From positions 1 through 64,000 of the forward strand of contig JAVBPE010000018.1 of assembly GCA_031549865.1 (NCBI GenBank): 64,000 bases of DNA, given 5' to 3'. This stretch comes from JAVBPE01 sp031549865. Lineage in GTDB: Bacteria > Bacillota_I > Bacilli_A > Acholeplasmatales > Anaeroplasmataceae. The notes under the pieces are model-generated. The model was not told where the DNA came from, did no database searches, and worked only from the letters and a program-made list of their open reading frames with translations. Each line of letters opens with the position of its first letter. Positions within the stretch are counted from its first letter, which is position 1. This document shows, piece by piece, positions 17,629 through 27,012 of this stretch. The position numbers were made by a program, and so were the translations under genes.

Positions 17629-19047
17629 GTGGCATTTGATTCACTAAGCAACCGTCTACAAATGGCAGTAAGAAGAGTAACGGGGCGTGGAAAATTAAAC
17701 GAAGATGATATAGAAGAAATGCTTAAAGAGGTTCGTCTATCATTATTAGAAGCTGACGTAAATTATAAAGTTGTTAAAAAGTTTTTAGCTAATGTTAAAG
17801 CTGAAGCAATGGGTGAAAAAATCTTAAAAGGATTAAATCCTGGACAACAAGTAGTAAAAGTAGTGCGTGAAGAATTAAAAAGAACTCTAGGTGATGAAGT
17901 TGCATCCCTTAATATGAAGGTTAATGGGATGACTGTTGTTATGGCTGTTGGTCTTCAAGGTGCTGGTAAAACAACGGCAGTAGGCAAAATGGCTGCATAT
18001 TACCGTAAGAAAATGAATAAAAAACCAATGCTTATAGCTGCAGATATTTACCGTCCTGCCGCAGTTGATCAACTTGTTACATTAGGGAAGCAAATAAATG
18101 TTCCTGTTTTTGAAATGGGAGTAAAAGAAAAAGCTGAAACGATTGTTAAAGAAGGATTAAAGCATGCTAAAGAAAACGGTTATGACTTTGTTATTATAGA
18201 TACTGCAGGACGCCTACAAATTAATGAAGAATTAATGGATGAATTAGTAAATATTAAAAAACTTGCTCTTCCTGATGAAATCTTATTAACCGTGGATGCG
18301 ATGGCCGGACAAGATGCTGTAAATGTGGCAAATGCCTTCCATGAAAAATTAAATGTTACAGGGGTTATTTTAACTAAACTTGATGGTGATACACGTGGAG
18401 GTGCCGCATTATCAATTAAAGAAATGACTGGTATTCCTATTAAGATTATGTCAACAGGTGAAAAACTAGATCAAATGGAATTATTCTATCCTGATCGTTT
18501 AGCTGATCGTATTTTAGGAATGGGAGACGTTTTATCATTAATCGATACAGTTACTGAAAATATTGATGAAGATGAAATGATGAACATGACTGAAAAGTTA
18601 ATGAGTGGTAAGTTTAATTATAATGACATGATGAAACAATTTAAAATGATGAAACGTATGGGATCATTATCAAAAATCATGGGATTCTTGCCAGGTATGG
18701 GTAAAATTAAAGAACAAATGAATGGTATTAGTGATAATGCCTTTGATTCTTATGAAGTTATTATAAGTTCAATGACTGAGGCAGAAAGAAAAAATCCTCG
18801 TCTTATAGATACATCATCATCACGCCGTGAACGTATTGCCAAAGGTAGTGGACGTAGTGTAAGTGAAGTTAATAAACTACGTCAAGCCTTAGAAATGCAA
18901 GTAAAAACAATGAAGCAAATGTCAGGTATGTCAGAAGCTGATATGAAAAAAATGGAAATGAATGCTAAAAATGGAAACTTTTCTAATATAGCTCAACCTA
19001 AAGTAAATAAAGGCAAAGGAAAAGGAAGAGGAAATTTCCGCTTTTAA
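17629..19047 (+). CDS. ffh: Signal recognition particle protein Ffh
   Basis: Binds signal sequences and 4.5S/6S RNA. NG domain with G1 GLQGAGKTT, IDTAGRLQ and TKLDGDTRGG; the Met-rich M domain from about residue 295 has the RNA-binding stretch SSSRRERIAKGSGRSV. The basic Gly/Lys-rich tail is normal. The GTG start has AAGGAGTG upstream. It ends the SRP operon, but the next gene starts only 14 bases later, so readthrough into the U32 pair is likely. Confidence 0.97.
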   Translation: MAFDSLSNRLQMAVRRVTGRGKLNEDDIEEMLKEVRLSLLEADVNYKVVKKFLANVKAEAMGEKILKGLNPGQQVVKVVREELKRTLGDEVASLNMKVNGMTVVMAVGLQGAGKTTAVGKMAAYYRKKMNKKPMLIAADIYRPAAVDQLVTLGKQINVPVFEMGVKEKAETIVKEGLKHAKENGYDFVIIDTAGRLQINEELMDELVNIKKLALPDEILLTVDAMAGQDAVNVANAFHEKLNVTGVILTKLDGDTRGGAALSIKEMTGIPIKIMSTGEKLDQMELFYPDRLADRILGMGDVLSLIDTVTENIDEDEMMNMTEKLMSGKFNYNDMMKQFKMMKRMGSLSKIMGFLPGMGKIKEQMNGISDNAFDSYEVIISSMTEAERKNPRLIDTSSSRRERIAKGSGRSVSEVNKLRQALEMQVKTMKQMSGMSEADMKKMEMNAKNGNFSNIAQPKVNKGKGKGRGNFRF

Positions 19048-19061
19048 TTAATGGAGTAAGT

Positions 19062-19934
19062 ATGAAAGTTATAACAACAATTAGTTCTCTTTCAAATTTA
19101 AATAGTATCATAGATTTAATTGATGGTGTAATGGTTGGAAATAGCGACTTTGCCACCAACTTAAATGTTTCATTTACCAATGAAGAATTAGAAAAAATTC
19201 TTCATTTTTGTGTTTTAAATAATAAATTAATGTTTTTAAAAATTGATTTATATATGGAATCAAAGGATATAGAAAAAGTCACAAACTTTATTAAAAAGTT
19301 TATTGATAATCATATTTATTATGTTGGTATTGATATTGGAGTTTACCAAATATTAAAAGATTTAAATTTAGAACATCATTTTATTTATGATAATCCAACT
19401 ATGATTGCTAATAAAGAAGACTTTAATTTTTTAGCATCCCTTAATATGCACGCCTCTTCAATGAGTTATGAAATACCTTTTAAAGATGTAATTATATCAA
19501 AAAATTATTCATCACTACCAATGTTTTACAAAGTTTTTGGTTATCAAAAAATGTTTCATTCTAAAAGAAAACTTTTAAGTCTTTATGAAGAATATTCTCA
19601 TACATCGATTGATAGAAGTAATCTTAGCTTAAAAGAAGCATTAAGAAATGATAAATACAAAATTATAGAAGATAATCACGGGACAACTATTTTTAGACAT
19701 TATCCACTATGTTATTTAAAAGAAGCATTGTTATTTAACAAAATTGATTATATATTCTTAGATTCTTTAAATATATCTGATGATTTATTTTTAAAAATAT
19801 TAAATATTTATTTAAATACAATAAATAATAAGATTATGGTTGAAGATGCTTTTGATTTATATTTAGATTTAAATTTAGATTATGAAGATGGTTTTATCTA
19901 TCTTGATACAGTCTATCAAAAGGAGGAGTTCTAA
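19062..19934 (+). CDS. trhP1: U32-family protein, TrhP1/YrrN-like (tRNA hydroxylation)
   Basis: A 290-residue protein resembling the shorter, divergent partner of U32 'peptidases', as YrrN is for YrrO in Bacillus. It lacks the U32 Cys signature. In B. subtilis the YrrN/YrrO pair is reported to make 5-hydroxyuridine at the wobble base of tRNA (TrhP1/TrhP2), drawing on prephenate. The assignment rests mainly on pairing: it overlaps the U32 gene by one base (stop and start share an A) and has a similar TIM-barrel-like pattern. No trmR-like methyltransferase gene is adjacent. Confidence 0.7.
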   Translation: MKVITTISSLSNLNSIIDLIDGVMVGNSDFATNLNVSFTNEELEKILHFCVLNNKLMFLKIDLYMESKDIEKVTNFIKKFIDNHIYYVGIDIGVYQILKDLNLEHHFIYDNPTMIANKEDFNFLASLNMHASSMSYEIPFKDVIISKNYSSLPMFYKVFGYQKMFHSKRKLLSLYEEYSHTSIDRSNLSLKEALRNDKYKIIEDNHGTTIFRHYPLCYLKEALLFNKIDYIFLDSLNISDDLFLKILNIYLNTINNKIMVEDAFDLYLDLNLDYEDGFIYLDTVYQKEEF

Positions 19935-21121
19935 TGAGTGTTGAACTATTAGCTCCAGCTGGAGATTTAGAAAAATTAAAAATTGCGATTATGTATGGAG
20001 CGAACGCCGTATTCATTGGGGGGAATCAATATTCCCTAAGAAGTAGAGCTTCAAACTTTACTTTAAAAGAAATAAAGGAAGCAACTACTTTTGCACATCT
20101 TTATAATGCCTCTGTTCATGTGACTTGTAATATAGTAATGCATAATATTGATTTAGATAATTTAAAAACGTATTTAAAGGGACTTGAAGAAGCTAATGTT
20201 GATGCGATAATAGTATCAAGTATGTATATGATGAGTGTTGCCTTAAAGTATACTAAATTACCAGTTCACGTTTCAACTCAGCAATCAGTAATAAATAAGA
20301 AAAGTGTTGAATTCTTTACGAACCTAGGGGCAAGTAGAGTAGTTTTAGGAAGAGAACTAGACATTAATGAAATAAGAGATATCACAAGTTCAACTAATAA
20401 TGAAATAGAAGTATTTATTCATGGTGGAATGTGTGTATCATATAGCGGGAAATGTGTTTTATCAAATAACCTAACAAATAGAGATGCAAACCGCGGAGGA
20501 TGCGCTCACTCTTGCCGCTGGAATTACGATATATTTGATAATGGGATAAAGCTTAATAAAGATAATGATTACTTTGCGATGTCTTCTAAAGATTTATGTG
20601 CTATTAAAATGATACCTGCACTTATTGATGCAAAAGTAAGTTCTTTTAAAATTGAGGGAAGAATGAAAAGTCTTCACTATATCGCAACAATTGTTAAAAC
20701 GTATAGAATGTTAATTGATGAATATCTTAAAAATGGCTTTATTAAAGATTTTTCAGTTTATGAAAATAAAATAAAAAAAGCTGAGAATAGAGAAACATCA
20801 ATTGGATTTTTAAAGGGAATGACGACAATTAATGAACAATTATATGATTTAAATAAATCAGTTCCAACTAAAGAATTCGTTGGGATCGTCTTAGAGTATG
20901 ATGATATAAGTAAACTTGCAACAATTGAACAAAGAAATTATTTTCTACCTAATTCTATTATTGAAGTGTTTGGTCCTAAGACTGATGAGGCATTAATTAA
21001 TATTAAAGAAATATATGATGATAAAATGAACTCTCTTGATGCTGCAAGGCATCCTAAGCAAATAATTAAATTTTATACGGATTTCAAATTATATCCATAC
21101 GACATGTTAAGAATTGTATAA
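19934..21121 (+). CDS. trhP2: U32-family protein, TrhP2/YrrO-like (tRNA wobble U hydroxylation)
   Basis: Clear U32 family member: VELLAPAGDLEKLKIAIMYGA at the start, and the signature EVFIHGGMCVSYSGKC with further conserved Cys in GGCAHSCRW. Four such cysteines bind a 4Fe-4S cluster in related proteins. Formerly called a collagenase-like peptidase, the family is now tied to prephenate-dependent hydroxylation of tRNA uridine 34. Length (395) fits YrrO. AGGAGG precedes the ATG at 19934. The C-terminal end is overlapped by a small minus-strand gene. Confidence 0.88.
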   Translation: MSVELLAPAGDLEKLKIAIMYGANAVFIGGNQYSLRSRASNFTLKEIKEATTFAHLYNASVHVTCNIVMHNIDLDNLKTYLKGLEEANVDAIIVSSMYMMSVALKYTKLPVHVSTQQSVINKKSVEFFTNLGASRVVLGRELDINEIRDITSSTNNEIEVFIHGGMCVSYSGKCVLSNNLTNRDANRGGCAHSCRWNYDIFDNGIKLNKDNDYFAMSSKDLCAIKMIPALIDAKVSSFKIEGRMKSLHYIATIVKTYRMLIDEYLKNGFIKDFSVYENKIKKAENRETSIGFLKGMTTINEQLYDLNKSVPTKEFVGIVLEYDDISKLATIEQRNYFLPNSIIEVFGPKTDEALINIKEIYDDKMNSLDAARHPKQIIKFYTDFKLYPYDMLRIV

Positions 21122-21382
21122 TAATTCGTAAGAGCATTTTAGTTTTTCATAATCAATATCATCAATGAAATTAAATAAATCAGTATTATTTAAATCAATT
21201 TTTAATAAATCATTATTGATTAATAAATTATCATCATTACTAATGATTTTAAAATTATTATAATAATCTAAAACTAAATATATATTTTTAGATTTAGATA
21301 TAAAAGCAGCTTTAATTAAAGTTTCCTCAAAATCTTTAATTGAGCCAAAAGCATTTTTTAAACTAGTGTAAAAATTATTCAT
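21107..21382 (-). CDS. Small hypothetical protein, antisense to the trhP2 end
   Basis: A 91-residue, Asn/Asp/Leu-rich protein of unknown function. Support is a proper ribosome site (AAAGGA five bases before the ATG) and the absence of any other gene in 21122-21408. Its last 15 bases overlap the trhP2 end, tail to tail. There are no TM helices and no motif I recognise. It may instead be spurious. Confidence 0.45.
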   Translation of the reverse strand: MNNFYTSLKNAFGSIKDFEETLIKAAFISKSKNIYLVLDYYNNFKIISNDDNLLINNDLLKIDLNNTDLFNFIDDIDYEKLKCSYELLYNS

Positions 21383-21408
21383 AAATATCCTTTCAAGTAG
21401 GTGATTTA

Positions 21409-22089
21409 GTGTTTTATGAAGTAGACGGGCACAAAATAGAAGTGGTTATTAAAATCAAGAAAACAAATAAACATATTTATTTAAGATTTAAAGATAATAC
21501 TATTTTTATAACTTCATATGTTAAGTTAAGTAATAATGATCTTTATAAATTACTTAACTCAAACTTAAATACTATAAAAAAGTATATTAGCAATCAAGAA
21601 AAAGTAGAACAAATAAATTCACTTCATCTTTTTGGTTTATCTTACGAATATGTATTAATAGAATCAAATAAAAATAATGTTTTAATTGTTGATGATAAAA
21701 TTAATATATATACAAAAAAATTAGATAATGATTATATCAAAAAAATAGTAGAAAAATTTTATATTTTAAAAATAAAAGAAGTAATTGAATTAAGATTACC
21801 ATATTATAAAAAACTATTTAATGATCTTAATACGAATGTTAATCTTAAATATAATTACGCTAAAACTTTCTTTGGTAAATATAATAAAAAATTGCATGAA
21901 ATTACATTCTCAGGTATTTTAGCTAAAGTAGATTACAAATATATTGATTATGTAATATGTCATGAACTTTCGCATATAAAATATAATGGACATCAATCTG
22001 ATTTCTATAATTATTTAGAAACAAAATTAAAAGAATCAAAGACACTTCAAAAAGAATTGAGAAGACTTAAATATAAAGATAAATTTTAA
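21409..22089 (+). CDS. YgjP-like (DUF45) zinc metallopeptidase
   Basis: A 226-residue protein of the YgjP/DUF45 family, related to M48 and SprT-type metallopeptidases. The motif CHELSHIKYNGH gives HExxH plus a downstream His, the expected zinc ligands. The N-terminal half is a beta-rich domain (IYLRFKDNTIFITSY). It is often annotated as a SprT-like or YgjP-like hydrolase; the substrate is unknown. The GTG start is preceded by AGGTGA. It lies divergent to the small 21107 gene. Confidence 0.88.
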   Translation: MFYEVDGHKIEVVIKIKKTNKHIYLRFKDNTIFITSYVKLSNNDLYKLLNSNLNTIKKYISNQEKVEQINSLHLFGLSYEYVLIESNKNNVLIVDDKINIYTKKLDNDYIKKIVEKFYILKIKEVIELRLPYYKKLFNDLNTNVNLKYNYAKTFFGKYNKKLHEITFSGILAKVDYKYIDYVICHELSHIKYNGHQSDFYNYLETKLKESKTLQKELRRLKYKDKF

Positions 22090-22096
22090 AAAGTAT

Positions 22097-22124
22097 TTGA
22101 TTTTTTTAAAATTTATAGTATAAT
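22097..22124 (+). promoter_or_regulatory. Promoter of greA
   Basis: TTGATT (22097-22102), a 16-base spacer and TATAAT (22119-22124), about 33 bases before the greA start. Confidence 0.6.
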
Positions 22125-22156
22125 CAAAATTACGTATCGTTTTAGGAGGATATATC

Positions 22157-22630
22157 ATGATTAATAAAGAAGAATTTGAATTAACAGAAGAAGGTAAACA
22201 AAAATTAGAGTTAGAATTAGAAGATTTAACTACTAATCAACGTACTCAAAATATAAATGCATTACAAGAAGCACGTGCGCAAGGTGACTTATCTGAAAAT
22301 GCGGATTATGATGCAGCAAAAGAAGATCAAAGAAGAATTGAATCTCGTATTTTAGAAATTACTAATATTTTAAAGCATGTTAAAATTATTAAAAAAGATT
22401 CATCATCTAAAGTATCTACTGGTAAAAAAGTAGCTATTAAATACTTAGAAACAAATAAAGAAGTTACATGTGAAATAGTTGGAACAATTGAAGCTGATCC
22501 ATTTGCAAACAAGATTTCAAATGATTCTCCACTAGGAAGAGGAATCTTAGGTAAAGAAGTATCTGATACAGTTTTAATTACAACAGAAACTGGAAGAGAA
22601 TTCAGAGTTCAAATTTTAGCAATTGAATAA
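22157..22630 (+). CDS. greA: Transcription elongation factor GreA
   Basis: Rescues backtracked RNA polymerase by stimulating transcript cleavage. The N-terminal coiled coil carries the conserved acidic tip region (GDLSENADYDAAKEDQ) and the C-terminal FKBP-like domain has SPLGRGILGKEVSD. The length of 157 residues is normal. TAGGAGG precedes the ATG. It is monocistronic, with its own promoter and terminator. Confidence 0.97.
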   Translation: MINKEEFELTEEGKQKLELELEDLTTNQRTQNINALQEARAQGDLSENADYDAAKEDQRRIESRILEITNILKHVKIIKKDSSSKVSTGKKVAIKYLETNKEVTCEIVGTIEADPFANKISNDSPLGRGILGKEVSDTVLITTETGREFRVQILAIE

Positions 22631-22653
22631 TTGTTAAATATATTAATGTTATA

Positions 22654-22677
22654 AAGGTACGTATGAGTACCTTTTTT
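22654..22677 (+). terminator. Terminator after greA
   Basis: AAGGTAC (22654-22660) pairs with GTACCTT (22667-22673), followed by a T run. Confidence 0.85.
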
Positions 22678-22742
22678 GTATTTTAATTTGAAATACCTCT
22701 TTTAAAAATATTTTTTTGAATTTTCGCATATATCTAATATAA

Positions 22743-22789
22743 TTGGACATAATATTACTTATATGTTATAATTTGGTTATATATAACAT
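22743..22789 (+). promoter_or_regulatory. Promoter and candidate operator of the XRE-AAA-TOPRIM operon
   Basis: TTGGAC (22743-22748), an 18-base spacer and TATAAT (22767-22772). The inverted repeat ATGTTATA (22763-22770) / TATAACAT (22782-22789) overlaps the -10 box, as expected for an operator of the XRE protein encoded first in the operon. Binding is inferred. Confidence 0.55.
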
Positions 22790-22809
22790 TAAATATTATT
22801 GGAGGGTGT

Positions 22810-23097
22810 ATGAGTAAAAATTTGCAAGCGTATTTAGATGTTGAATTGTCTAAAGTGAATTTGAAGAATTTAGAAAACGAAATAAAAGAAGAAAATAATA
22901 TTGTTATGGAATTTGCACAGCAATTAATAAAGTGCCGTGAAGATTTAAATATAACGCAAAAAGAATTATCGAATATAACAAAAATTCCACAAACAACAAT
23001 AAGTAGAATAGAAAACGGAACAACTAATCCAACACTTTTGATACTTCAAAAGATTGTTAATGGCTTAAATAAAAAAATTAAAATAGAAATCAGGTGA
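22810..23097 (+). CDS. XRE-family HTH regulator of a defence-like operon
   Basis: A 95-residue protein: a helical N-terminal 35 residues, then a Cro/C1 HTH (ITQKELSNITKIPQTTISRIENG) and a short C-terminus. Size and form match HigA/antitoxin-like regulators. It starts after TTGGAGGGTGT and lies four bases ahead of the AAA ATPase gene, so it probably controls the operon through the palindrome over its promoter. It may also directly hold the effector pair in check; the sequence cannot decide this. Confidence 0.85.
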   Translation: MSKNLQAYLDVELSKVNLKNLENEIKEENNIVMEFAQQLIKCREDLNITQKELSNITKIPQTTISRIENGTTNPTLLILQKIVNGLNKKIKIEIR

Positions 23098-23101
23098 AGA
23101 A

Positions 23102-24196
23102 ATGTCTATTTATATAAATGAATTAAAAGTTAATAACTTTCGTGGCATAAAAAAATTGGATTTAAAAAATTTGAGAGATGTTAATATTATTGTAGGAGAT
23201 AATAATGTTGGTAAGACTAGTTTGTTGGAGTCTATTCTGATATTGAGAAATCCAATGGATTTTAATAATATGATTAGAATATCTATAAATAGAGAACAAA
23301 ATTATAGATATATGTATCCCTCTAATAGATTTGAAAGTTTACTTAATCTGTTTAATAAAAATAATGATTTAACAATTGATTTATCTGCTAAACTTAATAA
23401 TGAAATTGTTTCATTTAATTTAAATGGTGAAATTAGACAAATCATGATAGATTTGAAAGAAGTAAGGGGATATTATGGGAAGAAGTCTGAAACTGTAGTT
23501 GAAACAAGCGAATTGCTATGCAACCTGAAATATAATGATGGCATTTTAACAAAATATCAATCATTTAAGTTTAATAGATTTACTTCCATTACTGGTAGGG
23601 TTCTTCCTGATGAATTTATAAAAATTATTTATTTGTCACCGACAGATCACTTGAAAACTTTTCGCTTTACTACCATTTTACGTGATAATAATTACAAATC
23701 AATTTGTATAAAAGTTTTACAAATTTTTGACGATAAAATAGAAGATTTATTGCTTTTAGAGGATGACGTTACTGGTGAAATGATTAACTATATATATCAT
23801 AAAGAACTTGGGAATATGCCTATATCAACCTTTGGTGATGGTATTAAAAAAGTCATTTCACTTTCTAATGCGATAGCTTCGGCAAGTAATTCCATATTAT
23901 TAATTGACGAGTTAGAAACAGCTATTCATGCAAAGTATTATGATGATATATTAAGATTTGTTTTAAAAGCAGCAAAACAATTCAATGTGCAATTATTTAT
24001 TACTACTCATAGTATTGAAGCATTAGATGGTTTATTAAGTACCCAAAAAGAAAATGGTGTATTTATTGATAATAATAATATTAGTGTAATTACATTGAGA
24101 AAAGATGAAGATACTAAAACTACATTATCAAGAGTTCTAACGGGGAAAGAGGTTTATGATAATAGAGAAAAGTTTAATTTTGAGGTTAGATCATGA
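23102..24196 (+). CDS. OLD/RecF-like AAA ATPase (AAA_15/AAA_21), probable defence protein
   Basis: A 364-residue ABC-like ATPase of the OLD/RecF class. It begins INELKVNNFRGIKKLDL, the usual first strand and helix, then Walker A GDNNVGKTS (about residues 31-39). After a middle insertion come the signature-like STFGDGIKKVISL, Walker B SILLIDELETAIH and the TTHSIEAL switch. Such ATPases sense phage proteins or nucleic acid and activate a nuclease partner, as in OLD, Gabija and PARIS systems. The TOPRIM domain normally fused in OLD proteins is absent and instead encoded by the next gene, which overlaps by four bases. Confidence 0.85.
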   Translation: MSIYINELKVNNFRGIKKLDLKNLRDVNIIVGDNNVGKTSLLESILILRNPMDFNNMIRISINREQNYRYMYPSNRFESLLNLFNKNNDLTIDLSAKLNNEIVSFNLNGEIRQIMIDLKEVRGYYGKKSETVVETSELLCNLKYNDGILTKYQSFKFNRFTSITGRVLPDEFIKIIYLSPTDHLKTFRFTTILRDNNYKSICIKVLQIFDDKIEDLLLLEDDVTGEMINYIYHKELGNMPISTFGDGIKKVISLSNAIASASNSILLIDELETAIHAKYYDDILRFVLKAAKQFNVQLFITTHSIEALDGLLSTQKENGVFIDNNNISVITLRKDEDTKTTLSRVLTGKEVYDNREKFNFEVRS

Positions 24197-24918
24197 ATTC
24201 ATTAATAATGTGTGAAGGAAAAACAGATGCAATTTTAATTAGTTATGTATTGTGTAAACTTTCTGGTTGGAAAATAAATAAAGCGCCTAAAAATTTTGAT
24301 TTTAAAATTGAAGAAAGAAAGAATCAATCTATTTATTGGTATACTAAAGAAGATGATTGGTTACTTATTTGTGGTGTAGGTGGAGTAACTGAATTTGCTA
24401 ATTTTTTTAAAACTAACATTGAATCAATGCAATTAAATACAAATTTTTTTTCTAAGCTAGTTATTATTGTTGATAAAGATGAAAATACAAATCATAAAAT
24501 AGAAAAAGATTTTTCTGAAAATTTTAATAATATCAGTAATAAGTTCGAACATAACCAATGGAATAATAACACATATATAGATTTATTTGGAAAATTAGCG
24601 GTAATTGACACTTTGATTATTATTATACCAGCTGACAAAACAGGAGCTTTGGAAACGGTGTTATTAAATGCTATAGCTGAAAATGAATATGATCGTTTGA
24701 TAGTTGAAAAAAGTATTGCTTTTATAGATGAGAATCGTAGTAACGTTTCAAAATATTTCACACAGAAAAGATTAGAATTGAAAGCAAAATTGGGAGTTGT
24801 TTTTGCTGTGTTATCTCCTGAAAAAGTATTTTCTTTTATTGATGAATTATTAATTTCGATTCCTTGGGAGAATTATGCACTAATAACTGATACATTTAAA
24901 AAAATAATTCAACTATAA
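24193..24918 (+). CDS. TOPRIM-like (OLD/DUF3226-type) probable nuclease
   Basis: A 241-residue protein starting MCEGKTDAILISYVL, the first strand of a TOPRIM fold with its catalytic Glu. GVGGVTEF and the DxD-type site IIVDKDEN follow. This matches the TOPRIM nuclease half of OLD-family enzymes, or the effector of ATPase-TOPRIM pairs such as AriB in PARIS. The family name is uncertain (DUF3226- or DUF4435-like). The four-base overlap with the ATPase gene shows tight coupling. The predicted role is nucleic-acid cleavage on activation by the ATPase. Confidence 0.72.
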   Translation: MNSLIMCEGKTDAILISYVLCKLSGWKINKAPKNFDFKIEERKNQSIYWYTKEDDWLLICGVGGVTEFANFFKTNIESMQLNTNFFSKLVIIVDKDENTNHKIEKDFSENFNNISNKFEHNQWNNNTYIDLFGKLAVIDTLIIIIPADKTGALETVLLNAIAENEYDRLIVEKSIAFIDENRSNVSKYFTQKRLELKAKLGVVFAVLSPEKVFSFIDELLISIPWENYALITDTFKKIIQL

Positions 24919-24964
24919 AAAAATTTAATTTTTATAGTTAAAATATAAAGTTAAAAATAGTTAT

Positions 24965-24998
24965 AAGACCTATCGGCAAAATTTAGTTAGGTCTTTTT
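24965..24998 (+). terminator. Terminator after the defence-like operon
   Basis: AAGACCTA (24965-24972) pairs with TAGGTCTT (24988-24995), then T residues. A weaker A/T hairpin (ACTATAAAAA / TTTTTATAGT) lies just after the stop at 24918. Confidence 0.75.
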
Positions 24999-25131
24999 CT
25001 TTATAAAAAAATATCTTTTTATTTAAAAAATGTCCATAATATGCAGTTATTTCACACATTTATAATATATTTATCCTACTTTTTTTTAATAAAATAATTC
25101 ATGAAAATTAAGAAAAAGGAGTATTTATAAA

Positions 25132-27003
25132 GTGGCCGCAATAATAAGAATTGCTAATTTAAAGAAAACCTATAATATTACTAATACCCAAACTCAAGAA
25201 GTTTTAAAAGGAATTGATGTTGAGTTTAATAGTGGAGAGCTGGTAGCATTATTAGGTGAAAGTGGATGTGGTAAATCAACACTAATCAATATCTTAGGAG
25301 GGTTAGATAATGATTATACAGGGAGTGTTGTAATTAAAGGAAAGTTCATTAGAGATTATACAGAGTGTGAAATGGATGATTATAGGAAAAAAAGAGTTGG
25401 ATTAATTTTTCAAAACTATAATTTAATCCCTCATATGACTTTACTTGAAAATGTTGAGATATCAATGGAAATGTCTGATGTTGAAGAGAAAATCCGTAAA
25501 GAAAGAGCCTTAGATTTATTAAAAATGGTAGGCTTAAACGATCATGCTAATAAACTTCCATCACAATTATCCGGAGGTCAAAAGCAGCGTGTTGCGATTG
25601 CCCGTTCTTTAGCAAATAATCCATCAATCATTTTAGCTGATGAACCAACTGGAGCATTAGACAAAGAATCAGCTAATCAAATATTAAATATTTTAAAAAT
25701 GATTGCCCAGTCTGGAAAACTTGTTATAATTGTAACCCATAGCCAAAGAGTGGCGGAGGATTGTAATAGAATTATAAAAATAGATGATGGGATAATTACC
25801 TCAGATACAAAAAAAGAACGTTTTAAAAATGAAGAGTTTGCTAAGTTTCAAGAACCAAATCCTAAAAATATTCAAACTAAAAATATTTTAAAAATATCCA
25901 AAAGAAATATTTGGAATAATAAAAATCGTAATATATTAGTCAGCTTTGCAATGTCTATCGGAATTGCAGCATTTATTTTAATTTTATGTCTTAGTCAAGG
26001 CTTAACCAATTATGTTAAAGATTATTATGCCGCTGATAGTATGTCTTTAAATATAACCTCAACAATAAATGGAACGATATCAGATTCAAAAATTACAGCA
26101 ATAAAAGAAGTTGATGGCGTAAATACAGTTTATGCAACCCACACAGCATCTAATGCTACATATACTTATAATGATAGTACCAATAGTATTTTTATGTTAA
26201 ATGAATATTATCTAAAATTTGCGCCAACAATGCTATATGGTTCAACAATAACAACTAACAATCAAGTTATTATAAGTGAAAGCTTCGCAAGTACTTTGGC
26301 AAATGGCGGAATAATATCATCTATTGGTCAAGGTTTAGATATAACTTATAATAATATTAATCAAACATTTATTATTAGCGGAATATATGAAGATTCAACT
26401 GGATCATCTAAATTAAAATGTTATATTAGTAACGAATATTTAAACAATTATTTTACTAATTCTACAAAAACAATTAATACATTATTAGTTACAGTTAGTG
26501 ATATTACCTATTTAGATGCAGTAGCCTCGACTTTAACTAAACAAGGCTTCAGTAATACATTATATGACGACTCATCATCAGTAATTTTAGATTATATTGA
26601 TTTAGGTACAACTGTGTTAACCGGGGTGGCCGCTATTTCAATGGTTGTTTCCGCAATAATGATTTTAATAGTTTTATATATAAGTGTTATAGAAAGAACT
26701 CAAGAAATTGGAATTTTACGTTCAATTGGGGCTAGAAGAAAAGATATAAGAAAAATATTTATTTTTGAAGCAGGAATCTTAGGTTTAGCTGCAGGAGTAA
26801 TTGGTTCAATATTCGCTCTTGTTATAGGAAGTGTTGCGAATTTAATATGTTATTTTTCAACAGGAATATTATTTATCAGTTATAATCCATTATACTATTT
26901 AATCGGTATTTTATTAACTATAACAGTAAGTGTATTAGCCGGGATAGCACCTTCTAAAAAAGCTTCAGACTTAGATCCAATTGAAGCCTTAAGATTTGAA
27001 TAA
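25132..27003 (+). CDS. MacB-like ABC transporter, ATPase fused to FtsX-type permease
   Basis: A 623-residue protein: ATPase (residues 1-225; Walker A GESGCGKST, signature LSGGQKQRVAIARSL, Walker B IILADEPTGALD), then an FtsX/MacB permease. The permease has a TM helix near 270, an extracellular MacB-type domain rich in Thr/Ser/Asn, and three C-terminal TM helices, ending LDPIEALRFE. This class moves peptides or lipoproteins or transmits envelope stress (bacitracin-type transporters are relatives). A GTG start follows AAAAAGGAG. The 27013 membrane protein is the next gene in the operon. The substrate is unknown. Confidence 0.9.
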   Translation: MAAIIRIANLKKTYNITNTQTQEVLKGIDVEFNSGELVALLGESGCGKSTLINILGGLDNDYTGSVVIKGKFIRDYTECEMDDYRKKRVGLIFQNYNLIPHMTLLENVEISMEMSDVEEKIRKERALDLLKMVGLNDHANKLPSQLSGGQKQRVAIARSLANNPSIILADEPTGALDKESANQILNILKMIAQSGKLVIIVTHSQRVAEDCNRIIKIDDGIITSDTKKERFKNEEFAKFQEPNPKNIQTKNILKISKRNIWNNKNRNILVSFAMSIGIAAFILILCLSQGLTNYVKDYYAADSMSLNITSTINGTISDSKITAIKEVDGVNTVYATHTASNATYTYNDSTNSIFMLNEYYLKFAPTMLYGSTITTNNQVIISESFASTLANGGIISSIGQGLDITYNNINQTFIISGIYEDSTGSSKLKCYISNEYLNNYFTNSTKTINTLLVTVSDITYLDAVASTLTKQGFSNTLYDDSSSVILDYIDLGTTVLTGVAAISMVVSAIMILIVLYISVIERTQEIGILRSIGARRKDIRKIFIFEAGILGLAAGVIGSIFALVIGSVANLICYFSTGILFISYNPLYYLIGILLTITVSVLAGIAPSKKASDLDPIEALRFE

Positions 27004-27012
27004 GGTGATATT

